A stretch of DNA of 64,000 bases from Pseudobutyrivibrio sp. UBA1225 (GTDB lineage: Bacteria; Bacillota; Clostridia; Lachnospirales; Lachnospiraceae). The notes beneath the pieces are model-generated. The model did not search any database. It was given only the letters and a program-made list of their open reading frames with translations, and was not told the origin of the DNA. The stretch covers positions 1-64,000 of the forward strand of contig DBWZ01000052.1 in assembly GCA_002309345.1 (NCBI GenBank), read 5' to 3'. Shown piece after piece: positions 24,526-33,615 of the stretch; positions within the stretch are counted from its first letter, which is position 1, and the number at the start of each line of letters is the position of its first letter. The translations under genes were made by a program, and so were the position numbers.

Positions 24526-27078
24526 AATGTCGAAGGCTTCACGGAGCTCGCGGGCTTTGAGTTCGACTTCCTGGATGAATTCACGGGAAGACAAGAGCTT
24601 GGCTCCGGCGCCACGGATGATAAGCTGTTCGAGGGCATCGGAGGTGACTACGGTGATGTCGTACTTTTTGCCGTGCTCGTGGGTGAAGCGCTCTATGTAG
24701 GCATCGGCTGTTTGGGCTTCAGCTGTAAATACTTGGTGAATGTTTAGGTAATCTGAAGCTGTGACTTCGTGGTCCTTGACCTTGTAAGCGTCAAATACCG
24801 CAATTACGTTATAGTCAGTCATTGCTTTGTAGTTGCTGAGGATATCTAGAAGCTTGCCACGGGCGCCATCTAAATTTACTTCAAGTACTTCTCTTAGTTC
24901 TGGCCAAGCGTATATTAAATTGTAGCCATCTACAAGCAAGTACTTGTCGCGTGGTGTCACAGTTTTGGGCGCCTTGTAAATATAGTCGGAATCTACGCGA
25001 CGCACATGGTTGCCGTCACCATAGTGCCATCCCTTTTTGGGATTTTTGCCATGATTGCTGTGAGTGGCACTGTAAAGTATCTTGTCGATTTCATCTGGGT
25101 CTAGCCATTCATCTACATCGTGATTCATTCGCTTTGCATTGACAGGCTCAGCTTCATCAATTGCATTTGTTATTTCACGACATGGAACATGGCAACGATC
25201 CTTGACTTCGTTCCAAGGAACAATTTCAGCTGAACCATGACTGCAGAAAACTGATGAAGTAGGATTTTCAACATCGTTGTCTGGATTATAGTTAGATGAT
25301 TCGATGACCTCATCCTCATTGTGGCAATCGTCATAACCATCGTAAATCAGCGATATCTGTCCCTCACCCTTTGAGAAGGTCGCAAGCACAGCCTGATAAT
25401 TTCTCATAGTTGAAGCCGGTGCTCTGCCAGTAATTCGTGACAATCCACCTACCTCAGTCGGCGCCTCAAAGGTACCGCTAGCAGCCTGGATATCTGTCAT
25501 CACTCGTCCGATCTGAGCCGATGGCACGGATATTTCAAATTTAAAATATGGCTCCAAAACCTTGGTGCCAGCCTCCATGAAGCCCTGGCGGATTGCGCGA
25601 TAGGTTGCCTCTCTGAAATCTCCACCTTCTGTATGCTTGATGTGGGCTTTACCACCTACGATAGTAAATTTAACATCAGTAACAGGAGCCCCCACTGCAA
25701 CTCCTGAGTGCTCCTTTTCAAGGATATGGGTTGTAATAAGTCGCTGCCAATTTAATGCCAAGTCGTCTGTAGAAACATCGGTGGCCACAACTATTCCACT
25801 GCCTCTTTCAAGTGGCTCCATCAGAATATGGGCCTCGGCATAATGTCTCAAAGGCTCAAAGTGACCTACGCCTTCCACGGAGTCAGCGAGTGTTTCTTTA
25901 TACAAAACACCGCACTCTTCAAACTCAACCTTCGTACCAAGCTCATCCTCTATTCGCTTGGCTAAGATTTCAGTCTGAACCTGGCCCATGAGATTTAGCT
26001 TAATTTGCTCTAGCGCTCCATCCCAAGTCACCTTCAGGGATGGGTCCTCCTCATTCAGTGCCATGAGTTTTGGATAGGCGATTCTTGGAACAGTGTCATC
26101 TAAAAATGAAATCTGATACTGTAAAACAGGATTCAAGCTCAATTCAGGTCTAGCTTCTTCATCACCGATGCCTTGGCCGGCAAAGGTTTCTTTTGGGCCA
26201 ACCAAAGCCACCACCTGAGAAGCATATGCTTCATCGACCTGCGTGAACTTGCTGCCTGAATAAATACGGATTTGATCAATCTTCTCACCAGTTGGCAATA
26301 TATCCTTCACCTTTAACTTGCCGCTAGTGAGCTTTATAAAGGTGAGTCGGCTATCCCTGCCTAGGCTTTCGATTTTATAAACTCGACCGCCGAGGGATTC
26401 TTCTATCAAAGATTCATCTGACATGGCTTTCCCTAAGCCAGACATCATCTGAAGCAATTCTTCCACTCCAGAATTTTTCAACGCAGAACCAACTAGAACA
26501 GGAAAAACCTTTCGAGCTAAAACAAGTCTTTCAAATGTTTCCTCAGAAAGATTTCCAACCTCAAGAAATTCGACCATTGCCATTTCATCTGCAAGTGCGA
26601 TAGATTCCACATCGGTAGAAAGCACACAGTTGTCTGATAGCTCGGATTTAAGTTCCCTAAGCAATTCTTCCTGATTCACCTCTGGCATATCCATTTTATT
26701 TATAAAAATAATCGTTGGAATATTGAACTTCGAAAGAAGTCCAAAGAGAGTTTTAGTATGAGCCTGAACACCATCTGTGCCGCTTATTAGTAAAATAGCG
26801 CCATCTAACGCCCATAGAGCCCGCTCAGTTTCAGCAGCAAAATCTACGTGTCCCGGAGTATCGAGAAGTGTCATTTCTGAGCCAGCATACTCAAACACTG
26901 CTGGCTTGGAAAAAATTGTGATTCCCCTATTCTTTTCTTGGGTATCGGTATCCAAAAAGGCATCCCCATGGTCAACACGACCAATCGAGGATATCTTGCC
27001 CCCGTTATATAAAATTGCCTCCGATAATGTGGTTTTCCCCGCGTCTACGTGGGCCATAATTCCCCAAGTAGTATTCAT
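24520..27078 (-). CDS. TetM-like ribosomal GTPase fused to a C-terminal NYN (YacP/Rae1-like) nuclease
   Basis: The 852-residue protein starts as a TetM/EF-G-type factor: G1 AHVDAGKTTLSE, a switch region with NRGITIF, DTPGHVDFAAE, FINKMD, then later EF-G-like domains (GSGIVVATDVSTDDLALNWQ, FEISVPSAQIGRVMTDIQAA). Residues about 675-852 are a NYN/PIN-like nuclease resembling Bacillus YacP (Rae1): LLVDGYNLIYAWPEL, AVFDAYKVK, TADAYIERFTHEHG, VVTSDALEQLI, with the acidic catalytic residues present. Rae1 cuts mRNA at the ribosomal A site, where TetM also binds, so the fusion suggests a ribosome-directed mRNA cleavage or rescue factor. True tetracycline resistance proteins lack this C-terminus, so drug resistance should not be assumed. 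Confidence 0.88.
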   Translation of the reverse strand: MNTTWGIMAHVDAGKTTLSEAILYNGGKISSIGRVDHGDAFLDTDTQEKNRGITIFSKPAVFEYAGSEMTLLDTPGHVDFAAETERALWALDGAILLISGTDGVQAHTKTLFGLLSKFNIPTIIFINKMDMPEVNQEELLRELKSELSDNCVLSTDVESIALADEMAMVEFLEVGNLSEETFERLVLARKVFPVLVGSALKNSGVEELLQMMSGLGKAMSDESLIEESLGGRVYKIESLGRDSRLTFIKLTSGKLKVKDILPTGEKIDQIRIYSGSKFTQVDEAYASQVVALVGPKETFAGQGIGDEEARPELSLNPVLQYQISFLDDTVPRIAYPKLMALNEEDPSLKVTWDGALEQIKLNLMGQVQTEILAKRIEDELGTKVEFEECGVLYKETLADSVEGVGHFEPLRHYAEAHILMEPLERGSGIVVATDVSTDDLALNWQRLITTHILEKEHSGVAVGAPVTDVKFTIVGGKAHIKHTEGGDFREATYRAIRQGFMEAGTKVLEPYFKFEISVPSAQIGRVMTDIQAASGTFEAPTEVGGLSRITGRAPASTMRNYQAVLATFSKGEGQISLIYDGYDDCHNEDEVIESSNYNPDNDVENPTSSVFCSHGSAEIVPWNEVKDRCHVPCREITNAIDEAEPVNAKRMNHDVDEWLDPDEIDKILYSATHSNHGKNPKKGWHYGDGNHVRRVDSDYIYKAPKTVTPRDKYLLVDGYNLIYAWPELREVLEVNLDGARGKLLDILSNYKAMTDYNVIAVFDAYKVKDHEVTASDYLNIHQVFTAEAQTADAYIERFTHEHGKKYDITVVTSDALEQLIIRGAGAKLLSSREFIQEVELKARELREAFDIK

Positions 27079-27128
27079 AGCTCGTCTCCTATAACTTTAA
27101 TAATTCTAAATTTATCTGAAAGAAAAAA

Positions 27129-28451
27129 TCAAAACAATCTAAGTCCCTTTGGATAGTGGTTTTTAATCTGTCCCTTGACAGCCTTGCCCCATCCAATGGA
27201 ATATCCATCTACCGTAATAAGAATCCAACCGTCCTTCACATCTCCATAGATTGACTGTCCATGCAGGTAATCTTGGATTTCTTTGGAATCTTTTGATAAA
27301 TTAAATGTATTTTTAACTTCGTTGGATTTAAGTGCTAACGCTAGCGCATGACTAGGTTCAAATCTATTTTTCTTAAGTGTACCAAGAAACAGTCCACCTC
27401 TCAACACATGTAATCCGGAAAAATCCGGGCATCCCTCAGGTAGATGATAAAGCAAATCATTTAGTAGTAATAGATTATCTGCAAGCGGCTCTACCAGAGA
27501 CTCTTTTGCAAATGTTAAATAATCATTTAACATTTTATCATTAGTCTTTTTAAGTGACATTTCACTTCTAGAATCTCTGCATAGGTTGATTCTTCCATCA
27601 TCAGCTTTTGCAAGAAGCGCTGCATAGTGTCCCTCGCCCTTGACTTCATGGGGCCATAGCCTTTTTTCTCTCACCAAAGTCATATCTGGATGACGCGCTA
27701 TAAAGGCTTCTACTACCTCCTCATCCTCAAGCCTTGCAAAGGTGCAAGTGCTATAACAAAGCTTGCCACCAGGGATTAGCATCTCATATGCTCTATCTAA
27801 AATCTCCGCCTGCCTAGCTGCGCACATTTCTACGGAATCTAAGGACCACTCTCGACAGGCATCGGGATTCTTTCTGAACATTCCCTCTCCAGAGCAGGGT
27901 GCATCAACCATAATCTTGTCAAAATACTCTGGGAAATGCTCTGCTAGCTTATCAGGATACTCTGATATAACAATAGCATTTTTAATGCCAAGACGCTCAA
28001 TATTTTCGGATAAAATCTTTGCCCTATTTTTCATAGGCTCATTGGAGACAAGAATGCCATTTCCATTTAAATATCCAGCTATCTGAGTAGACTTACCACC
28101 AGGAGCCGCGCATAAATCTAAGCAATAGTCTCCTGGTTCTACGCCGAGCATTTCAACTGGCAATTGCGCCGAAGCATCCTGAATATAGTATACTCCTGCC
28201 TGATGATAGGGATGAAGCCCCGGTCTAGATGTCTCATCATCATAATAGTATCCATTAGGGCTCCATGAAACTTGGTCCAACAGAATATCTCCCATTGCGG
28301 ATTTGGCATTTTCATCAGCCTTAACCGGATTAAACCTAAGGGCTGATATTTTATTTTCCTCATATGAACGCAAAAACGCATGGAAGTCAGGACCTAAGTC
28401 CCGCTCCATGCGATTAACAAAATCAGTTGGTAAAAATGAATGTTCTGACAT
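27129..28451 (-). CDS. RsmF/NOL1-type 16S rRNA cytosine-C5 methyltransferase
   Basis: The 440-residue SAM methyltransferase has the LCAAPGGKSTQIAGYL SAM-binding site, DAPCSGEGMFRKNPD with the catalytic cysteine pair (second cysteine in LCYSTCTF), and a C-terminal extension ending VDGYSIGWGKAVKGQIKN, the PUA-like RsmF tail. It modifies rRNA cytosine at C5. The start overlaps the last base of argS, implying co-expression of the translation genes. Confidence 0.92.
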   Translation of the reverse strand: MSEHSFLPTDFVNRMERDLGPDFHAFLRSYEENKISALRFNPVKADENAKSAMGDILLDQVSWSPNGYYYDDETSRPGLHPYHQAGVYYIQDASAQLPVEMLGVEPGDYCLDLCAAPGGKSTQIAGYLNGNGILVSNEPMKNRAKILSENIERLGIKNAIVISEYPDKLAEHFPEYFDKIMVDAPCSGEGMFRKNPDACREWSLDSVEMCAARQAEILDRAYEMLIPGGKLCYSTCTFARLEDEEVVEAFIARHPDMTLVREKRLWPHEVKGEGHYAALLAKADDGRINLCRDSRSEMSLKKTNDKMLNDYLTFAKESLVEPLADNLLLLNDLLYHLPEGCPDFSGLHVLRGGLFLGTLKKNRFEPSHALALALKSNEVKNTFNLSKDSKEIQDYLHGQSIYGDVKDGWILITVDGYSIGWGKAVKGQIKNHYPKGLRLF

Positions 28452-30229
28452 TACATACGCTCCGGTGCTTCGAAACCGAGAAGCTCGATAGCCTTTTCAA
28501 GAACGCCTCTTGTAAGCCACAAAAGCTTCAAGTAGCTAGCCTTAACCTCTTCGTTCTCCTCAGCCAAAATCTTTGTATCATGATAAAATCTGTTGAATGA
28601 ATTTGCCAAATCGTAGATATACGCGCAAATCTTGTGAGGAGCCATATCTTCGTATGCAGAATTGAGAGCTGCCATAAACTTAGTAAGCTCTAGCTGAAGA
28701 CCTCTTTCAGACTCTGAGTGTGCTGGAAGGATTGCTCCATCAAAGCTGCTAACTCCTGCCTTTGCGAGAATAGACTTACATCTAACTATAGTATAAAGGA
28801 TGTATGGACCTGTATTACCCTCGGCAGAGGTGAATCTGTCTATGTCAAAGATATAATCCTTGGATGCCTGGTTTGAAAGGTCACCATACTTAACTGCTGA
28901 AAGACCAACGATTGCCGCTGTCTTTTTAGCATCCTCATCATTCATTGTACCATTCTCTTTAATCTTCTCAAGCATCTTGTCTTCAACTTCTTTAAGAAGG
29001 TACTCGAGACGCATAACTCCACCCTGACGTGTTTTAAATGGCTTGCCATCCTTACCATTCATTGTACCAAATCCAACGAAGTAAAGGTTTTTATCTGCAG
29101 GAACGATGCCTGTCTTTTTAGCGCATCTAAATACCTGTGTAAAGTAAAGCTCTTGTCTCTTGTCAACAACATATACTACAGAATCTGGATTGTAATCCTT
29201 CATACGCCATACCAACGTTGCAAGGTCTGTTGTATTGTAAAGAGATGCTCCATCTGATTTGAGAATCATACAAGGTGGAACCTCTTTTGTATCTGTCTCC
29301 TCTTTGACATCAACCACGAGAGCGCCTTCTGAAATATAGGCAAAACCATCGTCCTTCATCTTCTGAACCATGTCAGGGATGTATGGCTGTGCATCGCTCT
29401 CACCCTTCCAAAGATCAAATGTAACATCAAGTTTTTCATAGTTGCGCTTAAGGTCGTTTACAGAAACATTGAGGATATGAGTAAGGAGCGCCTGATAGCC
29501 CTTTCTGCCATGCTGAAGCTCGTATGTAGCTGTCATAGCAGCCTCTTTATACGCTTCGTCTTCCTTGGACTTACCAGATGCGCAAGGATAGATTTCCTCA
29601 AGCTCTGAAATAGTAAATGGAGGCTCTGTAGGATACTCTCCATCATAGTTTTCATCGAAATATACTAGCTCTGGCTTGCGAAGCTTAAGCTCTGTAATGA
29701 TGAGGCCCATCTGAAGTCCCCAGTCACCAAGGTGAACATCACCGATGACCTCGTCGCCCATGAAACGAGCTGTACGCTTGATCGATTCACCGATTATAGC
29801 CGAACGAAGGTGGCCAACATGAAGTGGCTTCGCAACGTTTGGTCCGCCGTAATCAATCATAATCTTCTTCGGATTGACGACCTTATCTACACCAAAGCGT
29901 TCTGTATCATCAGCCATACCAGAAACAAATGATGCTATGAACTCATCTGATAGATTAATATTTATAAACCCAGGAGGACATGCCTCACACTTTTCAAACA
30001 TTTTGTTGTCCCCAAGCTTCTCGACAACCTCGTTTGCGATAGCAATAGGGGCTTTCTTATATTCCTTAGCCGCTGCCATAGCTCCATTACACTGGAACTG
30101 ACAAAGGTCTGGCCGGTTCGAAAGACTAACCATCCCATATTTCTCATCATAACCGCATGACTTAAAGCCATCCACCACAACATCCTTAATCTGCTGAAGA
30201 ATTTCTTTCATACTTTCCTCCGTATTCAT
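28451..30229 (-). CDS. argS: Arginyl-tRNA synthetase
   Basis: The 592-residue class I synthetase shows the HIGH-type motif GPNVAKPLHVGHLRSAIIGE, a VYVVDKRQELYFTQVF segment, the KMSK-equivalent FKTRQGGVMRLEYLL, and a C-terminal DALR anticodon-binding domain (LKLLWLTRGVLEKAIELLG). It charges tRNA-Arg. No T-box is visible upstream; the region before it holds only a degraded foldback core. Confidence 0.95.
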   Translation of the reverse strand: MNTEESMKEILQQIKDVVVDGFKSCGYDEKYGMVSLSNRPDLCQFQCNGAMAAAKEYKKAPIAIANEVVEKLGDNKMFEKCEACPPGFININLSDEFIASFVSGMADDTERFGVDKVVNPKKIMIDYGGPNVAKPLHVGHLRSAIIGESIKRTARFMGDEVIGDVHLGDWGLQMGLIITELKLRKPELVYFDENYDGEYPTEPPFTISELEEIYPCASGKSKEDEAYKEAAMTATYELQHGRKGYQALLTHILNVSVNDLKRNYEKLDVTFDLWKGESDAQPYIPDMVQKMKDDGFAYISEGALVVDVKEETDTKEVPPCMILKSDGASLYNTTDLATLVWRMKDYNPDSVVYVVDKRQELYFTQVFRCAKKTGIVPADKNLYFVGFGTMNGKDGKPFKTRQGGVMRLEYLLKEVEDKMLEKIKENGTMNDEDAKKTAAIVGLSAVKYGDLSNQASKDYIFDIDRFTSAEGNTGPYILYTIVRCKSILAKAGVSSFDGAILPAHSESERGLQLELTKFMAALNSAYEDMAPHKICAYIYDLANSFNRFYHDTKILAEENEEVKASYLKLLWLTRGVLEKAIELLGFEAPERM

Positions 30230-30324
30230 CTAACTCACAAAGCGGAATTATACCACAAAATCCCCCATTCTACAATTCCAATCCGCCCCCCAACGTCGCG
30301 GCCACAGCCAAGGTATACTTAAAT

Positions 30325-30480
30325 GCTCTCCACTACATAGACTTAGTGAGATTGCGTCGCATTGAAGTGCGCTTAGAGAATTATAAAGTGCTTCTTGTAA
30401 TATATAGTCATCAGTCGTCAGGACGGCGGCTGAAAATGCACGCTGAGGCAGGACGCCGAATGTGCAATCAAAGCGAAGTA
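30325..30480 (+). repeat. Giant foldback element, degraded core copy C
   Basis: From about CTCCACTACATAGACTTAGT through GTCGCATTGAAGTGCGCTTAG to the tip (30407-30466) this matches copy D in the same orientation: TATATAGTCATCAG, then GCGGCTGAAAATGCACGCTGAG, GGAC and CGAATGTGCA. The outer arms are absent, so it is a truncated remnant. The intervals 30230-30324 and 30481-30540 show nothing further. Confidence 0.85.
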
Positions 30481-30540
30481 ATTTTTATGTCAATTCAGAG
30501 CGCAAACGATAATTAATTACGTGAAAAATGTACTTTTCAT

Positions 30541-30570
30541 TTGTTTATGCCTTAAATAATAAGTTATAAT
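30541..30570 (+). promoter_or_regulatory. Promoter of thioesterase gene
   Basis: TATAAT at 30565-30570 with a TTGTTT 18 bases upstream (30541-30546). The same arrangement is kept upstream of the pseudogene copy at 32268-32297. Confidence 0.6.
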
Positions 30571-30606
30571 CAACTAGTGAAAACTTAATTGAAAGGAGCA
30601 ATCTTT

Positions 30607-30984
30607 ATGTTGGAAATTGGTATGAAAGGCCGTGCTGAAACGGTAGTAAGTATAGATAATACTGCTAAAGCTTTTACAAGTGGTGCACTCGATGTATTTG
30701 CAACACCTGCTATGATTTCCCTTATGGAAGAGACTTGCTGGAAAATGATCCAACCAGAGCTTGAGGAAGGGCTTGGCTCTGTGGGCACAAAAGTAAACAT
30801 CAGCCACACTGCCCCAAGTTCAATCGGCAAAACCGTAACCTGCGAAGCTACTCTAATCGAAATCGACGGTCGCCGCCTCACCTTCGAAGTAGTTTGTTCC
30901 GACGAAAGCGGATTAGTTGGAATGGGAACTCACGAACGCTTCATTATTAACAATGATAAATTTATGGCAAAAGCAAATGGATAA
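30607..30984 (+). CDS. FlK-like thioesterase (hotdog fold)
   Basis: The 125-residue protein resembles fluoroacetyl-CoA thioesterase-like hotdog proteins: MLEIGMKGRAETVV, FATPAMISLMEETCW, GTKVNISHTAPSSIG, GRRLTFEVVC and GTHERFII. These single-domain proteins hydrolyse acyl-CoA thioesters; the substrate here is unknown. ATG 30607 follows AAAGGAG (30592-30598), which excludes the upstream TTG at 30589. A truncated paralogue lies at 32334-32521. Confidence 0.85.
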   Translation: MLEIGMKGRAETVVSIDNTAKAFTSGALDVFATPAMISLMEETCWKMIQPELEEGLGSVGTKVNISHTAPSSIGKTVTCEATLIEIDGRRLTFEVVCSDESGLVGMGTHERFIINNDKFMAKANG

Positions 30985-30992
30985 AGCTAAGA

Positions 30993-31016
30993 GAAGCCCC
31001 ACATTAGTGGGGCTTC
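30993..31016 (+). terminator. Hairpin after thioesterase gene
   Basis: GAAGCCCCAC and GTGGGGCTTC form a 10-bp stem with a 4-base loop just after the stop codon. No T-run follows, so it may be a weak terminator or only a stable 3' end. Confidence 0.5.
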
Positions 31017-31068
31017 AATGATGTATGCTATTTACAGCTACTCAGTTGGAATATTTAATAAAAAAATC

Positions 31069-31323
31069 TCAATACTTTAGGCTAGGTTTTGTAGGAGTTT
31101 GATCCATATTTCTACCTAAAACATCATCAAAACTAGTCATTTGCTCACGGTTTTTTTCGTCTTTATAGTCGCTCTCTACAAACTGTTTGATTTTCTCAGA
31201 TCTAATCTCCTCACTAACTTTTTCAGATAGCTCATCGAATCCAGTGTACTTATTCTTGTTTTGCTTAACATCATGTAGCACCGCTTTTCCAATAGCCTTA
31301 TCCTTTGTTTCTTTGTTTGTCAT
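31069..31323 (-). CDS. Small hydrophilic hypothetical protein
   Basis: The 84-residue protein is charged throughout (many K, E, D), with no signal peptide or membrane segment; the start has a clear AGGAGG-type ribosome site and the segment AIGKAVLHDVKQNKNKYTGF leads into an acidic helix-rich stretch. I do not recognise a family. It lies between the two arms of the local duplication but has no second copy. Confidence 0.6.
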   Translation of the reverse strand: MTNKETKDKAIGKAVLHDVKQNKNKYTGFDELSEKVSEEIRSEKIKQFVESDYKDEKNREQMTSFDDVLGRNMDQTPTKPSLKY

Positions 31324-31425
31324 TTTTCATACCTCCTTGTGTTTGTTTACCTTGTTATTAAATCTACAGTCACTCCCCTTCTATATATAATTCAATAAAA
31401 ACACTCCACATTTTTCCATTTTCAC

Positions 31426-31465
31426 AAAAAAAGTCTAAACCTCGACTTTTCGTCGAGATTTAGAC
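31426..31465 (-). terminator. Rho-independent terminator
   Basis: On the minus strand GTCTAAATCTCGA pairs with TCGAGGTTTAGAC around a short loop, followed by a run of T (31426-31432). It ends the truncated DUF3298 gene. Confidence 0.85.
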
Positions 31466-31483
31466 CAATAATTTCCCACTTAA

Positions 31484-32239
31484 TTATTTTGTAAACCGCT
31501 TTACAGGAAGCTCCTCCGTTTTAACAATTTTATCCATATCCTGAGAATTTGTCATAATATATTCAGGCTTAATTATTTTTTCCAACTCGTCATATGGAAT
31601 TGTAAAATCAAACTCTCCACCATTACCATGCGGTGCCAAATCATATTCACTAAAAACTATATTGAGACCTTTATCATTAAGTATCCACGTGATTTCGTCA
31701 TCACTTATCATTTCTTTAAATAATTCTTTTGCCTGATCTAAATCACTGCTTTTATAAGGCTGCCCTGTAATACAATTCAAATAATCACTATATTCAAATT
31801 CTGGATCTATCTTATAAATTTTTCGAGCTATTATTTCTGCCAATCGTGTTTTGTTATTTACAATATCTGATAGTTTGATAATTTTCCCATCGTTAGGATT
31901 ATAGACAGACGCATAGGTAAAATAATAACCATGCGGACCACCTAAATCATATGATAAATCATACTTTACAATAAATAACTGTTCGTCAAATCTAGATATA
32001 CTTGCTTCTATACAGTAGTAAATATCACAATCCGAAAGAGAATTATCAGAAAAATCGCTAGGAATATGTTCTTCAAAATCTTCCTTCCAATCAATATTGA
32101 ACTTATCAATGACAGGTTTCAATTTAGGATACTTAGACTGCATCTCTTCAGATAGTTGCATCACGGGATAGCATCCCTTTGCCATCGTCGCATCATTATA
32201 TTTTACCTCAATATTATGATTTTGAATTGTAAGCTTGGG
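31484..32239 (-). pseudogene. DUF3298-type gene, 5'-truncated copy
   Basis: The C-terminal DUF3298/RsiV-like region is intact (YDLGGPHGYYFTYASVYN, IIKLSDIV, FSEYDLAPHGNG, PEYIMTNSQDMDKIVK) and matches the complete paralogue at 32591-33550. Reading upstream of the first ATG (32185) in the same frame continues the match (PKLTIQNHNIEVKYNDAT against PRITIVKHSCENKDGN), but a TGA at 32240-32242 then interrupts it, and the signal peptide is missing. The remaining 233-residue frame could still be translated but would not be exported. It looks like decay after duplication. Confidence 0.8.
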
Positions 32240-32267
32240 TCAACAGTCTTTATTTTTTTTCTTATAT

Positions 32268-32297
32268 CTGTTTGTCCTTTGACTAATAAGCTATAAT
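32268..32297 (+). promoter_or_regulatory. Duplicated thioesterase promoter
   Basis: TATAAT at 32292-32297 and CTGTTT at 32268-32273 match the promoter at 30541-30570 in sequence and spacing, followed by the same AAAGGAGCA ribosome site. It now heads a pseudogene. Confidence 0.55.
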
Positions 32298-32333
32298 CAA
32301 TATTGTAAACTTATAATGAAAGGAGCATTCTTT

Positions 32334-32521
32334 ATGTTAGCCATATAGCTCCTAGCTCCATCGGCAAAACCATCGTTTGTGATGCTACATTAATCGAAAT
32401 CGACGGTAGACGCCTTACCTTTGAAGTGGTCTGCTCTGACGAAAAAGGAATGGTGGGTATGGGCACCCATGAACGCTTCATTATAAATAACGATAAGTTT
32501 ATGGCAAAAGCCAACGGATAA
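32334..32521 (+). pseudogene. Thioesterase pseudogene with internal deletion
   Basis: The promoter, ribosome site and first bases (ATGTT) match the intact gene at 30607. The sequence then jumps to the part coding SHIAPSSIGKTIVCDATLIE and continues nearly identical to the end (MAKANG then stop). About 190 bases are missing, not a multiple of three, and the original ATG meets a TAG after four codons. The surviving 3' part stays in an open frame without a start. Confidence 0.92.
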
Positions 32522-32528
32522 ATAATAA

Positions 32529-32586
32529 ATAAAGCAGTGACTCGGCGACAGGTAATCTAAGTCGCCTTACACTGCTCTTTATTTTG
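32529..32586. terminator. Bidirectional terminator hairpin
   Basis: AAAGCAGTG...GGCGAC pairs with GTCGCC...CACTGCT, with T-rich sequence after and A-rich before it. It lies between the convergent thioesterase pseudogene and the lipoprotein gene. Confidence 0.7.
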
Positions 32587-32590
32587 TGTC

Positions 32591-33550
32591 CTATTTTTTT
32601 ATCTTTTCTGTCGAAAGTTCTTTTTCCTTAACTATCTTTGACATGTCTTGTGAATTAGTCATGATATATTGAGGCTTAACAACTCTGGCTAAGTCATCTC
32701 CATCTATCAAGATTTCTGGGTCTCCATCCGCATAGCTTGTTATCTCATAGTCCGAAAAACTAATAAGAAGTCCATCACCAGTGATTGACCAGGTAAAGCT
32801 ATCTTTATCAATTTTATCTTTAAGTCGGTTATCTATTTCATCTGCAAAATCATAGCTTATTTTTTGCTCATCCAATTTATCGATAAGTAACTTTACAAAC
32901 TTGTCCTTATCATTAATTACATCTGACAACTTAACTATTTCACCCGAGTTTGGATCTATGTTAAAATTCTCATACCAATGACTAGGATGTGCACCACCTG
33001 TAAACGCCTCGTTATAAGTAGAGATTGTAAATAAAACACCATCAGTCCTATCTACAGATGCATATATATCATGGTTCATATTATAAAAATAATCCTTATC
33101 ATCATCAGATGCTTCTTCTATTTGACTTAACACATCTGAAAAGCTATCATCTACTTCCTTTTTCCACTCATCATTTTTTGAATCAATCATGTCTTTTAGT
33201 TTAGGGTACTTTGTAGACATTTCATTAGAGAGAGTTATTTCAGGATATTCTCCACTAAAACGAGTCCTATTTCCATCTTTATTTTCACATGAATGCTTTA
33301 CAATCGTTATCCTTGGATTGGACATATCAGCATCTAAATCCACGTTAGGCTCTATTTCAGGAACCTCTTCTTCAACATTCGCCTGAGTGTTTTCTTCACT
33401 TACTGGCTCTTCTTTAATGATTTCATCTACGTCTTCAGTTACATTGGCCTCTACTGGCTCTTCAACAGTCTCTTTTGACTGAGCGCCACAACCAATTAAT
33501 GAAAACGTAAATACGATAGTTAATAATAATCCTAATGTTCTTTTTGCCAT
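32591..33550 (-). CDS. DUF3298/RsiV-like lipoprotein
   Basis: The 319-residue protein has a lipoprotein signal (MAKRTLGLLLTIVFTFSLIG then C), an acidic linker of about 60 residues, and a C-terminal domain with YPEITLSNEMSTKYPKLKD, HPSHWYENFNIDPNSGEIV, LSDVI and PQYIMTNSQDMSKIVK. This is the DUF4163/DUF3298 arrangement found in RsiV and related surface proteins, which in RsiV binds lysozyme. No sigma factor gene is adjacent, so an anti-sigma role is not indicated. It is the intact paralogue of 31484-32239. Confidence 0.75.
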   Translation of the reverse strand: MAKRTLGLLLTIVFTFSLIGCGAQSKETVEEPVEANVTEDVDEIIKEEPVSEENTQANVEEEVPEIEPNVDLDADMSNPRITIVKHSCENKDGNRTRFSGEYPEITLSNEMSTKYPKLKDMIDSKNDEWKKEVDDSFSDVLSQIEEASDDDKDYFYNMNHDIYASVDRTDGVLFTISTYNEAFTGGAHPSHWYENFNIDPNSGEIVKLSDVINDKDKFVKLLIDKLDEQKISYDFADEIDNRLKDKIDKDSFTWSITGDGLLISFSDYEITSYADGDPEILIDGDDLARVVKPQYIMTNSQDMSKIVKEKELSTEKIKK

Positions 33551-33615
33551 TATTCTACCCTTTCATATAATTATATTTTATATAAAGACTGGGATTATTA
33601 AATATACCCTAGTCA

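Noticed and set aside
24520..27078. Tetracycline resistance gene
   Set aside because: The GTPase part is TetM-like, but the extra NYN nuclease domain and the chromosomal context do not support calling it a resistance determinant.
32332..32514. Minus-strand open frame over the thioesterase remnant
   Set aside because: It is the antisense of the pseudogene coding sequence and shows no ribosome site or family motif.
32591..33550. RsiV anti-sigma factor
   Set aside because: The DUF3298-type domain is similar, but there is no cytoplasmic anti-sigma part and no adjacent sigma factor gene.
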